A DNA stretch of 64,000 nucleotides from Thiofilum sp039797965. Lineage in GTDB: Bacteria; Pseudomonadota; Gammaproteobacteria; Thiotrichales; Thiotrichaceae. A program made the translations under genes and the position numbers. Of this stretch, positions 24,810-33,749 are shown piece after piece. The stretch is taken from positions 1-64,000 of the forward strand of contig JBDKGX010000003.1 in NCBI GenBank assembly GCA_039797965.1. Reading direction: 5' to 3'. Numbering within the stretch: position 1 is the stretch's first letter; every line of letters starts with the position of its first letter. A model generated the notes under the pieces. That model was not told the DNA's origin. It ran no database searches and saw only the letters and a list, made by a program, of their open reading frames with translations.

Positions 24810-26402
24810 ATGAAAAAATTCACTTTGTCCGCATGGATTTGCGCGGCACTTAGTATGGTAAGCGTTCCGGCGCAAGCCGAAAACTTACTGCAAGTTTATC
24901 AGCAAGCTAAACAATTTGATGCTCAACTACAAGCCCAAGAAACAGGCTATCTTGCCACTTTAGAAAATCGCCCACAGGCATTAGCGGCTAAAAAACCACA
25001 GGTTACTTTAAGTGGTAGCGCAGGTTTAAGTCGTACGGATATTTTTCGTGATGCCTCAGTATTATCAGATACTTCACACACCAACACTTCTAATGTGGCT
25101 TATACCTTAAATGTGTCTAAGTCACTTTATAATAAAAGCATTGATGCAGCGATTGCACAAGCCGATGTGGGTATTGCACAAGCCTTTGCTAATTTGGAAA
25201 GCCAGCGCCAAAGCCTATTATTGCGAGTTGCCCAGAGATATTTTAACTTCTTATTAGCTCAAGATACGGTGGAGTATGCTGCCACTCAACGCCAAAGTAC
25301 TGAGCGTCAATTAAAACAAACGAAAGCTTTTTTTGATGCAGGTCGATCCCCTATTACCGATGTGCGTGAAGCTCAAGCTCGTTATGATTTAACCGTTGCT
25401 CAAGAAGTGAATGCCCAACAACAATTGGCTGTAGCACGGGAGGCTTTGCGAGTAGTCACAGGGCAAAATTATCAAACCCTAAATGCGCCGCAACCTAATA
25501 TTAAATTAATAATGCCTCAGCCCAATAGTGTAGATAGTTGGGTGACAGCTTCAGTGAAAAATAATAAAACCTTACAAGTTAGCCAAAAAGCTATTGAAGT
25601 GGCTCAGGCAGATATTAATCGGCAACGGGCAGCTAATGACCCTGTAGTGAGTGTGTATGCAAGGCATACAGGAAGTATGAGTTCGGGTAATAGTGCATTA
25701 GACCCCATCAGTACAGGGTTAAGTGCTGGAGTCGAAGCTTCTATTCCATTATATACAGGTGGAGCGACTGCCTCTAAAGTACGTCAAGCGCAATTAGGTT
25801 TTAAGCAAGCCCAGCAGAACTACCAGTATCAAGCACGTTTGGTAGAGGAGCAGGTACGCTCGGCTTATTTAAGTGTGCAATCAAGTATTGCCCAAGCCCA
25901 AGCCAATAGGCAGGCGCTATTGTCAGCGGAGACGGCGGCTAAAGCTACTCAAGTAGGTTTCCAAGTGGGAACTCGTACCGCTGTCGATATGTTAACTACT
26001 TTGAGTGCTGTGTTTAGCGCTAGGCGAGATTATTCCAGTGCTCGATATAACTATTTGCTAAATATGATTAATCTAAAGCAGGCAACGGGAGTACTAGCTG
26101 AACAAGATTTGGCACAAATGAGTCGTTTGTTAACTCAACCCGTAGCCTTACAACGTGCGGCTTTACAAAAGCAAACTGAGGCTATTTTAAAACCCGTGGA
26201 GCTTGATGGGCTTGCCTTGAGTGCTGGCAGTAAGCCATCCGCCAAGCCGAGTAAAGCTAAAGAAAATACTGCCGATTTATTAGTTTTACCTAAGTTACCG
26301 CCTTTGCCTACTTTGAATACTCCTGCTCCAATCGCTATTCCTGCTTTACCTAGTTTACCCGTGCCTAGTGTGCCACTGAGCGGTTCAGTGGTGGTTCGGT
26401 AG
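24810..26402 (+). CDS. tolC: TolC family outer-membrane efflux channel
   Basis: TolC forms the trimeric outer-membrane duct used by RND and ABC exporters and type I secretion. A signal peptide ends at VPAQAEN. The two internally repeated coiled-coil hairpins are visible (VGIAQAFANLESQRQSLLLR and LRVARE-type heptads, then YQARLVEEQVRSAYLSVQSS), and the family signature NLLQVYQQAKQFDAQLQAQE begins the mature protein. Length 530 residues. The last 80 are a Pro-rich tail beyond the usual barrel, which is unusual in size but not in kind. A hairpin terminator follows. Confidence 0.94.
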   Translation: MKKFTLSAWICAALSMVSVPAQAENLLQVYQQAKQFDAQLQAQETGYLATLENRPQALAAKKPQVTLSGSAGLSRTDIFRDASVLSDTSHTNTSNVAYTLNVSKSLYNKSIDAAIAQADVGIAQAFANLESQRQSLLLRVAQRYFNFLLAQDTVEYAATQRQSTERQLKQTKAFFDAGRSPITDVREAQARYDLTVAQEVNAQQQLAVAREALRVVTGQNYQTLNAPQPNIKLIMPQPNSVDSWVTASVKNNKTLQVSQKAIEVAQADINRQRAANDPVVSVYARHTGSMSSGNSALDPISTGLSAGVEASIPLYTGGATASKVRQAQLGFKQAQQNYQYQARLVEEQVRSAYLSVQSSIAQAQANRQALLSAETAAKATQVGFQVGTRTAVDMLTTLSAVFSARRDYSSARYNYLLNMINLKQATGVLAEQDLAQMSRLLTQPVALQRAALQKQTEAILKPVELDGLALSAGSKPSAKPSKAKENTADLLVLPKLPPLPTLNTPAPIAIPALPSLPVPSVPLSGSVVVR

Positions 26403-26417
26403 ATTCAGTTTAGTTTC

Positions 26418-26446
26418 AAAAGTACTTCTAATAGTGGAGTACTTTT
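26418..26446. terminator. terminator after tolC formed by paired AGTACT copies
   Basis: AAAAGTACTTC (26418-26428) pairs with GGAGTACTTTT (26436-26446) over a seven-base loop, with A bases before and T bases within the descending arm. It closes the tolC transcript and is symmetrical enough to act both ways. Confidence 0.8.
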
Positions 26447-26907
26447 CTAAACACTCATCGAACTAAAGTAAGGTTAATCATTATTTAGTTATCTGCATCT
26501 ACCTACAGGTTAGCGAAAAACCACCTTTAGAATTACGTACGTAGTCTTACGTGTTTATTATTTAGTGTGTTTCTTTCTCTAGTGCATTTTGCACTAATTT
26601 AGGTAATATCTGAAAGGCATGTCGTTAAAATCATAGGTTGCTGGTAATCAAAACGCTTTGGTAAACAAAGGTTAGCGCCATATTACCCAAGGCTTTATGG
26701 GCATGCCAATACTTGGCATACAACTTGCTGTTATAAGTAAATAGCCAAATTAATTGCTTTTTTCCTAAGTAACAATCCTGAAATTCTTATGTTAAGATGT
26801 TAAAACCGCTTTGGGACTTGTCTAAATTATATTCACTTTATAACTAGATAAGTACTAAGTAAGTGATGTGACACTTATAAAGATGAGTATGGAGGAGACA
26901 TAAATTG
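26447..26907 (+). other. long regulatory intergenic region before aapJ
   Basis: About 460 bases without a gene. It contains a perfect 17-bp inverted repeat (TAGTGCA-TTT-TGCACTA at 26580-26596) and a second perfect dyad ATGCCAA-TAC-TTGGCAT at 26703-26719. The second dyad overlaps a sigma-54-like promoter, listed separately. CTTTATAA and TTATAAAG arms near 26836-26843 and 26876-26882 could form a hairpin in the leader. No open frame with a ribosome site is evident. The layout, with distal dyad, promoter and long leader, is that of an activator-controlled promoter. Confidence 0.6.
26713..26729 (+). promoter_or_regulatory. candidate sigma-54 (-24/-12) promoter for aapJQMP
   Basis: TTGGCATACAACTTGCT matches the sigma-54 consensus TGGCAC-N5-TTGCW: the GG (26715-26716) and GC (26727-26728) have the required spacing and only the sixth position differs (T for C). 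It lies about 180 bases upstream of the aapJ start. Nitrogen control of general amino-acid transporters is established in other bacteria. Confidence 0.6.
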
Positions 26908-27930
26908 ATGAAGACTAAATTATTAGCAACAGCTGGTGCTGTTATGACCGCAGTCGTTTTAATGAGTAATAGTGCATTCGCAGGCAGCACTTTAGATGCT
27001 GTTAAAAAGAAGGGCTTTATTCAGTGCGGTATTAACAGTGGTGTTCCTGGTTTCTCTAGCGCCAATGATAAAGGCGAATGGACGGGGCTAGACGTCGATT
27101 TCTGTAAAGCTGTTGCTGCTGCCGTATTTGGCGATACTACTAAAGTAAAATATACCTCTTTAACTGCAAAAGAACGTTTCACTGCTCTTCAATCAGGTGA
27201 AATTGATCTGCTTTCTCGTAATACCACTTGGACTTTCACACGTGATACCAATCAAGGCTTAAGCTTTGCGGGTGTTAACTACTATGATGGTCAAGGTTTC
27301 ATGGTCAATAATGGTGTGAAAAGTGCGAAAGAATTAGATGGTGCATCAGTATGTATCCAATCAGGTACTACCACTGAATTAAACCTATCTGATTACTTCC
27401 GTGCGAATAGCATGAAGTATGAGCCCATTACTTATGACAAAGTAGAAGAAACCATTAAAGGCTTTGAGGAAGGTCGTTGCGACGTATTAACTTCTGATCA
27501 GTCACAGCTCTACTCTTTAAGATTACAATTAAAAGAGCCAGATAAAGCTATCGTTCTGCCTGAAGTTATTTCTAAAGAACCTTTAGGCCCATCAGTACGT
27601 CAAGGTGATGAGGACTGGTTCAAGATCGTGCGTTGGTCTTTAAATGCTATGATCGAAGCGGAAGATTTAGGTTTAACGTCTGCTAATATCGATGAGAAAA
27701 AAGCCAGTGCTGATCCTTCTGTTAAACGTTTCATTGGTGCTGAAGAAGGGGTAGGGGGACAGGGTCTAAAACTATCCAATGACTGGGCTTACCAAATTGT
27801 TAAGCAAGTAGGTAACTACGGCGAGTCATTTGAACGCAATGTGGGTAAAGACTCACCCTTGAAAATTGCGCGTGGTTTAAATGCCCTATGGAGCAAGGGT
27901 GGCATCATGTACGCTCCTCCCATTCGCTAA
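26908..27930 (+). CDS. aapJ: general L-amino acid ABC transporter, periplasmic substrate-binding protein
   Basis: AapJ captures a broad range of L-amino acids in the periplasm for the AapQMP importer. A signal peptide ends at NSAFA. The mature protein starts GSTLDAVKKKGFIQCGINSG and contains GLDVDFCKAVAAAVFGD and LTAKERFTALQSGEIDLLSR, strongly characteristic of this binding-protein family. Length 340 residues. GGAGGAG lies ten bases before the ATG at 26908; a TTG one codon earlier is the alternative. A stable hairpin separates it from aapQ, as often seen where the binding protein must exceed the permease in amount. Confidence 0.96.
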   Translation: MKTKLLATAGAVMTAVVLMSNSAFAGSTLDAVKKKGFIQCGINSGVPGFSSANDKGEWTGLDVDFCKAVAAAVFGDTTKVKYTSLTAKERFTALQSGEIDLLSRNTTWTFTRDTNQGLSFAGVNYYDGQGFMVNNGVKSAKELDGASVCIQSGTTTELNLSDYFRANSMKYEPITYDKVEETIKGFEEGRCDVLTSDQSQLYSLRLQLKEPDKAIVLPEVISKEPLGPSVRQGDEDWFKIVRWSLNAMIEAEDLGLTSANIDEKKASADPSVKRFIGAEEGVGGQGLKLSNDWAYQIVKQVGNYGESFERNVGKDSPLKIARGLNALWSKGGIMYAPPIR

Positions 27931-27955
27931 TATCTGACCTGTTTAATTAATAGCC

Positions 27956-27983
27956 TACTCTCCACGCACACAGGTGGAGAGTA
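27956..27983 (+). other. stable hairpin between aapJ and aapQ
   Basis: TACTCTCCAC (27956-27965) pairs perfectly with GTGGAGAGTA (27974-27983) across an eight-base loop. No T run follows, so it is more likely an mRNA-stabilising or partial attenuating element than a full terminator. It would favour aapJ message over the permease genes. Confidence 0.7.
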
Positions 27984-28013
27984 CTTGTCTTAACCCACTA
28001 ATGAGCTCGCGGC

Positions 28014-29201
28014 ATGGCAGATCAAACACCACAAACTGCACCCGGCAAGCCCTCCCTTTGGAATGATCCCAAAAAGCGTGGGATGCTTATTCAAGCGCTT
28101 GTCTTAACTATTATATTTGCATTTTTTGCATATATCTTTCATAACACTCTAAATAACTATGCTCAACGCGGTATTTCAACTGGTTTTGGCTTTTTAAATA
28201 ATAGTGCTGGCTTTGGTATTGCTCAGACATTAATTCCATATACAGAATCTGATACTTATTGGAGAGTATTTTGGGTTGGTTTGCTGAATACGTTATTAGC
28301 AGCAGGTTTGGGAATTATTACGGCTACGATTCTAGGTTTTATTATTGGCGTAGCCCGTCTTTCTAAAAACTGGCTGGTTTCCACTCTAGCTACTGTTTAT
28401 ATTGAAATATTTCGCAATATTCCCGTATTACTACAGATTATTTTCTTCTACTCATTATTATTAAAAGTACTACCTAGTGTTAAGAACTCTATTTCAATAG
28501 GTGATTTGGTATTTTTTAATAATCGTGGCGCATTTATTCCTCAGCCTTTACCTGAGGCTGGTTTTAACTGGACCATTTGGGCTTTTCTATTAGCCGTTAT
28601 TGCAGTAATTGCTTTACGCAAAATTGCTAAAAGCATACAAGAACAAACAGGTAAACAATGGCCAGTCTTTTGGATGTCCTTTGCCTTATTAGTATTAGTA
28701 CCTTCTGCAACCTTCTTAATGACGGGTAGCCCATTAGGTTGGGAAATTCCAGAGCAAGGTAAATTTAATCTAAAAGGTGGTTTACGAATCATTCCTGAGC
28801 TCATTGTATTATGGGTTGCACTCTCTATTTATACGGCTGCCTTTATTGCAGAAATTGTGCGCTCAGGGATTCAATCAGTGAGCCACGGTCAAACAGAGGC
28901 GGCTAGTGCTTTAGGTCTGTCACACAGTCAAACGCTAAAACTGGTGGTTATTCCCCAAGCGATGCGCGTTATCATTCCACAGCTGACTAGCCAGTACTTA
29001 AATCTTACTAAAAATACTTCGTTAGCCACCGCGATTGCTTACCCTGATTTGGTGAGTGTCTTTGCGGGAACCTCACTGAATCAGACGGGACAAGCCATTG
29101 AAATCATTTTTATGACAATGATGTTCTACCTCAGTGTTAGTTTAGCCATTTCTATCTTTATGAATTGGTATAACGACAAAATGGCCTTAGTGGAGCGTTA
29201 A
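28014..29201 (+). CDS. aapQ: general L-amino acid ABC transporter permease AapQ
   Basis: Integral membrane subunit of the polar amino-acid uptake family. The N-terminal segment FAYIFHNTLNNYAQRGISTG and the family insertion between helices match AapQ. The permease signature near the C-terminus reads EIVRSGIQSVSHGQTEAASALGL, the EAA loop that docks to the ATPase. Length 395 residues, about eight helices. It lies 83 bases after aapJ across a hairpin and is followed by aapM two bases later. Confidence 0.95.
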   Translation: MADQTPQTAPGKPSLWNDPKKRGMLIQALVLTIIFAFFAYIFHNTLNNYAQRGISTGFGFLNNSAGFGIAQTLIPYTESDTYWRVFWVGLLNTLLAAGLGIITATILGFIIGVARLSKNWLVSTLATVYIEIFRNIPVLLQIIFFYSLLLKVLPSVKNSISIGDLVFFNNRGAFIPQPLPEAGFNWTIWAFLLAVIAVIALRKIAKSIQEQTGKQWPVFWMSFALLVLVPSATFLMTGSPLGWEIPEQGKFNLKGGLRIIPELIVLWVALSIYTAAFIAEIVRSGIQSVSHGQTEAASALGLSHSQTLKLVVIPQAMRVIIPQLTSQYLNLTKNTSLATAIAYPDLVSVFAGTSLNQTGQAIEIIFMTMMFYLSVSLAISIFMNWYNDKMALVER

Positions 29202-29203
29202 TT

Positions 29204-30307
29204 ATGGCATTTGTTTCCGAGCAAGTAGCTCCTAGTTTGCCACCTCCTGCTAATACAGTAGGTTTTCAGGCTTGGGCTAAAAAGAATCTATTTTCAACAC
29301 CACTGAATACCTTTCTAACGTTATTCATGGTGGTGTTTATCCTTTGGTCGCTGATGCCCTTGATACAATGGGCTTTCATTGATGCGGATTGGGTCGGTAG
29401 TCGCCGTACTGATTGTACTAGTGGCGGAGCTTGTTGGGCTTTCGTGCAAGTTCGTTTTGATCAGTTCATTTATGGATTTTACCCAGAAGACCAGCGTTGG
29501 CGCGTTAATGTTACTGCCATTATTTTAGTAATCGGTTTAGCACTACTCATGATTAAGCAAGTTCCAGCGAAAAAGTGGATCGCGCTATTTATGGTAGTAG
29601 TGTTTCCTATTATTACTTATATATTGCTTTATGGTGGTCATTTTGGTTTACCCGTTGTAGAAACTAACAAATGGGGTGGATTAACTCTAACCTTAGTACT
29701 TTCTATTGCAGGGATTGTCGCTTCATTACCTTTGGGTATCTTGTTGGCTTTAGGACGTCGTTCTAATTTACCTATTATTCGCTCACTCAGTATTGCCTAC
29801 ATTGAGTTATGGCGGGGTGTACCTTTAATTACCGTATTATTTATGGCTTCTGTTATGTTGCCATTATTCTTACCTGAGGGAATGAACTTCGATAAGTTAC
29901 TTCGCGCCATGATCGGAATAACTTTATTTGAAGCAGCTTATTTAGCTGAAGTAGTACGTAGTGGTTTACAAGCGATACCGAAAGGTCAAGATGAAGCGGC
30001 TAAAGCTTTAGGCTTAAGTTACTGGCAAAGTATGGGATTAATTATTTTACCTCAAGCGTTAAAACTAGTAATCCCAGGGATTGTGAATACCTTTATTTCT
30101 TTATTTAAAGATACTTCGTTAGTAATGATTATTGGTCTGTTTGATTTATTGAATATCGTACAAATTGCGGCAGCTGATCCTATTTGGCTAGGTTCACAAT
30201 TAGAAGGTTTAGTGTTTGCTGCTTTCATTTACTGGATATTCTGTTTTGGTATGTCTCGCTACAGTCAAGCATTAGAGCGCAAACTCCATACAGGCCATAA
30301 GCGCTAA
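29204..30307 (+). CDS. aapM: general L-amino acid ABC transporter permease AapM
   Basis: Second membrane subunit of the transporter. After helix one comes the periplasmic loop RRTDCTSGGACWAFVQVRFDQFIYGFYP, which is diagnostic for AapM. The EAA loop reads AEVVRSGLQAIPKGQDEAAKALGL. Length 367 residues. Spacing of two bases from aapQ and nine to aapP indicates one transcript. Confidence 0.96.
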   Translation: MAFVSEQVAPSLPPPANTVGFQAWAKKNLFSTPLNTFLTLFMVVFILWSLMPLIQWAFIDADWVGSRRTDCTSGGACWAFVQVRFDQFIYGFYPEDQRWRVNVTAIILVIGLALLMIKQVPAKKWIALFMVVVFPIITYILLYGGHFGLPVVETNKWGGLTLTLVLSIAGIVASLPLGILLALGRRSNLPIIRSLSIAYIELWRGVPLITVLFMASVMLPLFLPEGMNFDKLLRAMIGITLFEAAYLAEVVRSGLQAIPKGQDEAAKALGLSYWQSMGLIILPQALKLVIPGIVNTFISLFKDTSLVMIIGLFDLLNIVQIAAADPIWLGSQLEGLVFAAFIYWIFCFGMSRYSQALERKLHTGHKR

Positions 30308-30316
30308 AAGGATTCA

Positions 30317-31063
30317 ATGATGGAAAATAATTTAGCTGTACAATTAGTTGACGTGAATAAGTGGTATGGTGAGTTTCACGTTTTAAAAAATGTAAATCTT
30401 AATGTGGAGCGTGGCGAGCGTATTGTTATTTGTGGCCCATCAGGTTCGGGTAAATCCACGATGATTCGCTGCATTAACCGCTTGGAAGAGCATCAAAAAG
30501 GTCAAATCATTGTAGATGGCACTGAACTGACCAATGATTTAAAAAACATCGACCAAATTCGCCGTGAAGTGGGTATGGTCTTCCAACACTTTAATCTGTT
30601 TCCACATTTGACAGTATTGGATAACTGCTGTTTAGCACCTATGTGGGTGCGCAAAGTACCTCGTAAAGAGGCGGAGCGGATAGCAATGGAGTACTTGGAA
30701 AAGGTTAAAATCCCGCACCAAGCCCACAAATATCCGGGACAACTGTCGGGTGGTCAACAGCAACGGGTAGCGATTGCGCGTAGTTTGTGCATGAATCCAC
30801 GCATTATGTTATTTGATGAGCCAACCTCTGCTCTTGATCCTGAGATGATCAAAGAAGTACTCGATACCATGATTGAGTTAGCCGAAAGCGGCATGACTAT
30901 GCTATGTGTAACCCATGAGATGGGCTTTGCTAGAACAGTTGCAGATCGGGTGATCTTTATGGATGCAGGGCAAATTGTGGAGATGAATACTCCAGAAGAG
31001 TTCTTTAATCATCCACAACATGAGCGCACCAAACTATTCTTAAGTCAGATTTTAGGTCACTAA
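30317..31063 (+). CDS. aapP: general L-amino acid ABC transporter ATP-binding protein AapP
   Basis: Cytoplasmic ATPase powering amino-acid import. Walker A GPSGSGKST, Q-loop VFQHFNLFPHLTVLDN, signature LSGGQQQRVAIARSL, Walker B IMLFDEPTSALDPE and the switch His in CVTHEMGFA are all intact. Length 248 residues. AAAGGA precedes the start; a second ATG one codon downstream (30320) has better spacing. It ends the operon in front of a strong terminator. Confidence 0.97.
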   Translation: MMENNLAVQLVDVNKWYGEFHVLKNVNLNVERGERIVICGPSGSGKSTMIRCINRLEEHQKGQIIVDGTELTNDLKNIDQIRREVGMVFQHFNLFPHLTVLDNCCLAPMWVRKVPRKEAERIAMEYLEKVKIPHQAHKYPGQLSGGQQQRVAIARSLCMNPRIMLFDEPTSALDPEMIKEVLDTMIELAESGMTMLCVTHEMGFARTVADRVIFMDAGQIVEMNTPEEFFNHPQHERTKLFLSQILGH

Positions 31064-31089
31064 AATTTAACTTACTAGCTCCTAAAGGG

Positions 31090-31127
31090 TAGCCCTCGCT
31101 TAGTAATAAGTGGGGGCTATTTTTTTA
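31090..31127 (+). terminator. intrinsic terminator after aapP
   Basis: TAGCCCTCGCTTA (from 31090) pairs with TAAGTGGGGGCTA, with a few G-T pairs, over a short loop, and is followed by a run of seven T. It ends the aap operon just before the convergent permease gene. Confidence 0.9.
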
Positions 31128-31128
31128 T

Positions 31129-32388
31129 TTAGACTTTTACGCTTAAACCATCTTGTAAAGTACGTTTATAAGCAATCATACTGGGGATTAAACTTAAGAT
31201 AATGGCCATTATTAAAATGACGAAACAGCCTATTAAATCATTACTACTCGGTAACCAAGGTGCTAAATAAAATCCATAATCACTCACAACCCAAGGTCTA
31301 GCAACTACGATTAAAGTACTTAATAAAATAGCCCCACTGACACAGCCTAAAAAGGCTAGTAAAACGGCTTCTAACATTAATAATAAACCTACTTGATAAG
31401 GATGTGCGCCCATCGCCCTTAAAATAGCCATTTCACGGCGCCGCTCATTTAAGGTAGAAAGCAAGGTAGTCAGCATCCCTAATAAACCAGCTCCCACTAC
31501 AAACCCAGTAATAACTTTTAAAACCGTTTCGAAAACACCCAGCGCCTGCCATAAATCCGCTAAAGCCACCCCTGGTAAAATAGCTAATAACGGCTCATGC
31601 TGATAGTCATTAATTTCGCGTTGCACTCGAAAAGCCGCTACACGATTATTCAAACCTACCAAAAACGCCGTAATCACTTTAGGCTGTAGAGATTTTTGTA
31701 GAGCATCTTCGGCACTAATAGAATAGCCATTAACTTTGGCACCATTCACCCAATCAATATGTATCGCCTCAATACCCTCTAAAGGAATATGAACTGTACG
31801 ATCAACGGGAGTGCCTGTGGGTTTTAAAATCCCTATTACTTTAAAAGGTTTATCCTTGTGCATACCATATTCGGTAGCACTCGTTCCATGAGCTATAATT
31901 AAAGAACTATTTAATTGATAGCCTAGTTTTTTTGCGACTTCAGCCCCTAATACAACTTCATAAACTTGATTAAAGGGTTGTCCTGTAGCAAATACTAAGT
32001 TTTGTTTATTGCCATATTGATAGTACTTAAAGTAATCTTGGTTAGTTCCTAGTACTCGATAGCCTTTATGTGAGTCACCTAAAGATAAAGGAATTGTCCA
32101 TTTGACTAATGGATTATTACTAATAGCTTGGTATGAATTCCAGCTAATATTATTAGTCGCATTGCCTATTCTAAATACTGAATATAATAATAGCTGCACT
32201 GAGCCACTCCGCGCACCTACAATTAAATCTGTACCTGATAAGGTATTGAGAAAGCTAGTTTTGGTTTCTTTACGAATATAATCAACACCCAATAGTAGCG
32301 TAATGCTTAAGGTTAATGAGATGATAGTCAATATTAGACTTAAGCGCCTATTCCACATGCTATGCAGTGTTAGTTTGAGTAGAATCAT
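31129..32388 (-). CDS. ABC transporter permease of FtsX/MacB type in a zinc-linked cluster
   Basis: A 419-residue permease with one N-terminal membrane segment (LSLILTIISLTLSITLLLGVDYI), a large periplasmic domain, and three C-terminal helices including RRREMAILRAMGAHPYQVGLLLMLEAVLL. That segment is the FtsX-domain signature of MacB/LolCE-type transporters. These do not import through a classical channel but couple ATP hydrolysis to periplasmic work. It overlaps the ATPase gene by four bases and lies with a ZrgA-like protein and zur. A Zrg-type zinc uptake function, as in Vibrio cholerae ZrgABCDE, is inference from context. Confidence 0.88.
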   Translation of the reverse strand: MILLKLTLHSMWNRRLSLILTIISLTLSITLLLGVDYIRKETKTSFLNTLSGTDLIVGARSGSVQLLLYSVFRIGNATNNISWNSYQAISNNPLVKWTIPLSLGDSHKGYRVLGTNQDYFKYYQYGNKQNLVFATGQPFNQVYEVVLGAEVAKKLGYQLNSSLIIAHGTSATEYGMHKDKPFKVIGILKPTGTPVDRTVHIPLEGIEAIHIDWVNGAKVNGYSISAEDALQKSLQPKVITAFLVGLNNRVAAFRVQREINDYQHEPLLAILPGVALADLWQALGVFETVLKVITGFVVGAGLLGMLTTLLSTLNERRREMAILRAMGAHPYQVGLLLMLEAVLLAFLGCVSGAILLSTLIVVARPWVVSDYGFYLAPWLPSSNDLIGCFVILIMAIILSLIPSMIAYKRTLQDGLSVKV

Positions 32389-33059
32389 GCTTGATTTAAC
32401 TCCGCTAAATTGAGTACTCGATCAAAATTCAACGCAATAGTGGGATCATGGCTCACAAATATAATAGTACTATGTTGCTGTTTAGCTTCATTAAATAGTA
32501 GTTTTAGAAAATCGTTGCGGCTTTCAGTATCTAAAGCTGAGGTAGGTTCGTCCGCAATAATGAGTTCAGGATGACCTATTAAGGCACGTGCGACCGCTAC
32601 TCTTTGTTGTTGTCCTACACTTAATTCATGAATAGATTTATTAAAGTACTCTGAGCATAATCCTAGTGATTCTAATAGGCGTTGTGCAGTGGCAATACGG
32701 GAGTTAGCCAGCTGACGACGACGCTTTGAAAAATAACAAGGGAGTATCACATTATCCAATACTGTCAAATAAGGCAGTAAATTAAACTGTTGAAAAATAA
32801 TGCCCATATGATCAGCACGAAATTGATCGCGTTGACTACCGGATAAATTGGCTAGTACTTTATCTAAAACCCGCAGCTCACCTTGATTAGGTAATAAGAT
32901 ACCTGTGAGTAAATTTAAAAGAGTGGTTTTTCCACTACCACTGACACCCTTAATAAAAACATGCTCACCTTGATTAATATTAAGCTCATTAATATTTAAA
33001 GTAGGTTTGGATTGGCGTGGCCATTGATAAATTAACTGATTGATCTTAATAATAGTCAT
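32385..33059 (-). CDS. ABC transporter ATP-binding protein (LolD/MacB type)
   Basis: A 224-residue ATPase with Walker A KGVSGSGKTTLLN, Q-loop IIFQQFNLLPYLTVLDN, signature ELSVGQQQRVAVARAL, Walker B LIIADEPTSALDTE and switch His in IFVSHDPTIA. It pairs with the FtsX-type permease directly downstream (ATGA overlap). It follows the ZrgA-like gene by three bases, so the three form one operon. Confidence 0.95.
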   Translation of the reverse strand: MTIIKINQLIYQWPRQSKPTLNINELNINQGEHVFIKGVSGSGKTTLLNLLTGILLPNQGELRVLDKVLANLSGSQRDQFRADHMGIIFQQFNLLPYLTVLDNVILPCYFSKRRRQLANSRIATAQRLLESLGLCSEYFNKSIHELSVGQQQRVAVARALIGHPELIIADEPTSALDTESRNDFLKLLFNEAKQQHSTIIFVSHDPTIALNFDRVLNLAELNQA

Positions 33060-33062
33060 AAA

Positions 33063-33683
33063 TTAGAAATTTATGGTGTCATCTTGAGTTAAATCACGAG
33101 CTGATGCTCCTTTAGCAGTGATCCACTCAATATGTAGTTCGTTAAGCCCTGCGCCAAATATACTAAAGAATTTAATATTAGCACTATTAATATTATTAGG
33201 TTCGGTACATTCATAAGTCCATGTAGCATCTAAATCGTTATGATTATTAGTAGCGGCATTATTAGGATTACTAGGGTTATTGTTTTCATCCAGAAATAAT
33301 GTTGAAGCAATTTCAGCATGAGTTAATGCACAATTAGCTTCAGCATTAAAACTTAATAAAGGCGTACCTTGTTCTAATGGTTCTTTTGTCGTTTTGAGTT
33401 TTTGGCGTTCTTCTGGTGTGGTGGGTGCATGTTCAAAACCCACAATATTAGCCATGGGTGATTCAAAAGTAGCCTCAATCGTTTTGCCATCCACCGCAAT
33501 ACTGAGATGGGCGGTGCCATGTTCATGAGTATCATGTTGTTCGTATGAGCGAGCAGGAGAGGGCTCCTGTGTAGGGGGGTGAGGAGCTTCGTTAGTATTA
33601 GCATTAAGCGCCTGCCACGGATTAAACACTAACCCACTTGCTAATACTAAGCTCAAAAATGGGTTAGATAAATATTTAACCAT
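33063..33683 (-). CDS. ZrgA/DUF2796 family periplasmic zinc-binding protein
   Basis: DUF2796 proteins are periplasmic partners of Zrg-type zinc uptake. A signal peptide ends near QALNA. A His-containing segment HDTHEHGTAHLSIAVDG follows, then ESPMANIVGFEHAP, the two most characteristic family blocks. Single cysteines lie in NCALTHAE and YECTEP, and an Asn/His-rich low-complexity insertion (NNNPSNPNNAATNNHN) comes before the last block. Length 206 residues. It is upstream of the ABC genes and downstream of zur in the same direction. Direct zinc binding here is inference from family and histidine content. Confidence 0.85.
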   Translation of the reverse strand: MVKYLSNPFLSLVLASGLVFNPWQALNANTNEAPHPPTQEPSPARSYEQHDTHEHGTAHLSIAVDGKTIEATFESPMANIVGFEHAPTTPEERQKLKTTKEPLEQGTPLLSFNAEANCALTHAEIASTLFLDENNNPSNPNNAATNNHNDLDATWTYECTEPNNINSANIKFFSIFGAGLNELHIEWITAKGASARDLTQDDTINF

Positions 33684-33749
33684 ACGTTTGTTCCGCTACG
33701 ATAATTTAAGATAGCTCGTATTCTAAAAGTGTGGAGTTGGTTTTTGCAA

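Noticed and set aside
26580..26596. NtrC binding site upstream of aapJ
   Set aside because: The dyad is GTGCA-TGCAC in order, the reverse of the TGCAC-GTGCA arrangement of NtrC sites.
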